Below the pieces are notes generated by a model. That model was not told the origin of the DNA, did not search any database, and worked only from the letters and a program-made list of their open reading frames with translations. The position numbers were made by a program, and so were the translations under genes. From an uncultured Burkholderiaceae bacterium (lineage in GTDB: Bacteria > Pseudomonadota > Gammaproteobacteria > Burkholderiales > Burkholderiaceae_F): DNA of 7,089 nt. Within the stretch, counting starts at the first letter, position 1; the number at the start of each line of letters is the position of its first letter. Positions 6,950 through 7,089 of the stretch are shown piece by piece. The stretch is taken from the NCBI GenBank assembly GCA_937936215.1, contig CALGWX010000302.1, positions 1 to 7,089 of the forward strand, read 5' to 3'.

Positions 6950-7089
6950 ATGGGCGACGGGCTGAAGAATTACCGCATCGACGAGCCGGCCACGGTGCGG
7001 CTTTCCCGTTACGACCCAGGGGCCAAGCCGTTCGACGTCGGCGACAAGGCGGCCAACAAGGCGCGCGTGGCCGAGCTGTCCGCCGAGCT
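6950..7089 (+). CDS. ppk2: Probable PPK2-family polyphosphate kinase (5' end only)
   Basis: The ATG at 6950 has GGAG 5 bases upstream and opens a frame to the window end (46 codons plus 2 bases). The visible protein (KNYRID, then VRLSRYDPGAKPF, then GDKAANKARVAELSAEL) fits the N-terminal pattern of PPK2 enzymes: KxYR, then LxxxDP, then a lysine-containing segment leading into a long helix ahead of the Walker A region. PPK2 proteins transfer phosphate between polyphosphate and nucleotides in the cytoplasm. The catalytic Walker motifs lie beyond the edge, so the call rests on the N-terminus alone, and which nucleotide it uses cannot be told. It is divergent from the formate dehydrogenase operon, and no functional tie is evident. 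Confidence 0.7.
   Translation, partial: MGDGLKNYRIDEPATVRLSRYDPGAKPFDVGDKAANKARVAELSAE

Noticed and set aside
6751..6951. A 66-codon minus-strand frame upstream of fdnG
   Set aside because: It overlaps the start of the ppk2-like gene and fills the promoter region. It has no recognisable protein features and no evident ribosome site.
1..7089. Mobile elements, CRISPR arrays, tRNA or phage genes
   Set aside because: No terminal inverted repeats, transposase motifs, regularly spaced repeats or cloverleaf sequence were seen. Composition is uniformly high GC, so there is no sign of recent insertion within the window.

Overview
This window is from a high-GC Gram-negative bacterium. The gene content, gene order and protein sequences suggest a betaproteobacterium of the Burkholderiales type, but that is inference from gene style, not a taxonomic assignment. 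Nearly the whole window (about 1 to 6695, minus strand) is one operon for a membrane-bound, selenium-dependent, respiratory formate dehydrogenase of the FDH-N/FDH-O family, plus the factors needed to make it.

In transcription order (right to left) the genes are: fdnG (6695 to 3624), the Tat-exported Mo/W-bis-MGD catalytic subunit, read through an in-frame UGA at 6104-6102 as selenocysteine 198; fdnH (3613 to 2750), the four-cluster [4Fe-4S] electron-transfer subunit with a C-terminal membrane anchor; fdnI (2753 to 2106), the four-helix cytochrome b subunit; fdhE (2026 to 1097), an assembly factor with four CxxC motifs; and selA (1093, running off the left edge), which makes Sec-tRNA from Ser-tRNA. 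A bacterial SECIS hairpin with the canonical bulged U at position 17 and G23/U24 in the loop lies directly after the UGA. The operon therefore supplies the selenoenzyme, its maturation factor and part of the selenocysteine machinery together. selB and possibly selC would be expected just beyond the left edge, but they are not in the window.

The genes are tightly packed: a 10-base gap between fdnG and fdnH, an ATGA overlap between fdnH and fdnI, and a 3-base gap between fdhE and selA. The one larger gap (2027-2105) holds a strong GC-rich hairpin followed by a T-rich stretch, a possible attenuator separating the three structural genes from the two maturation genes.

The right end (6696-6949) is a 254-base divergent intergenic region with only weak promoter-like elements. 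It is followed on the plus strand by the first 46 codons of a probable PPK2-family polyphosphate kinase (6950 onward). No mobile element, CRISPR array, tRNA or rRNA was seen. The system is a known one. The points of interest are the recoded UGA, which would be misread as a broken gene, and the intercistronic hairpin.
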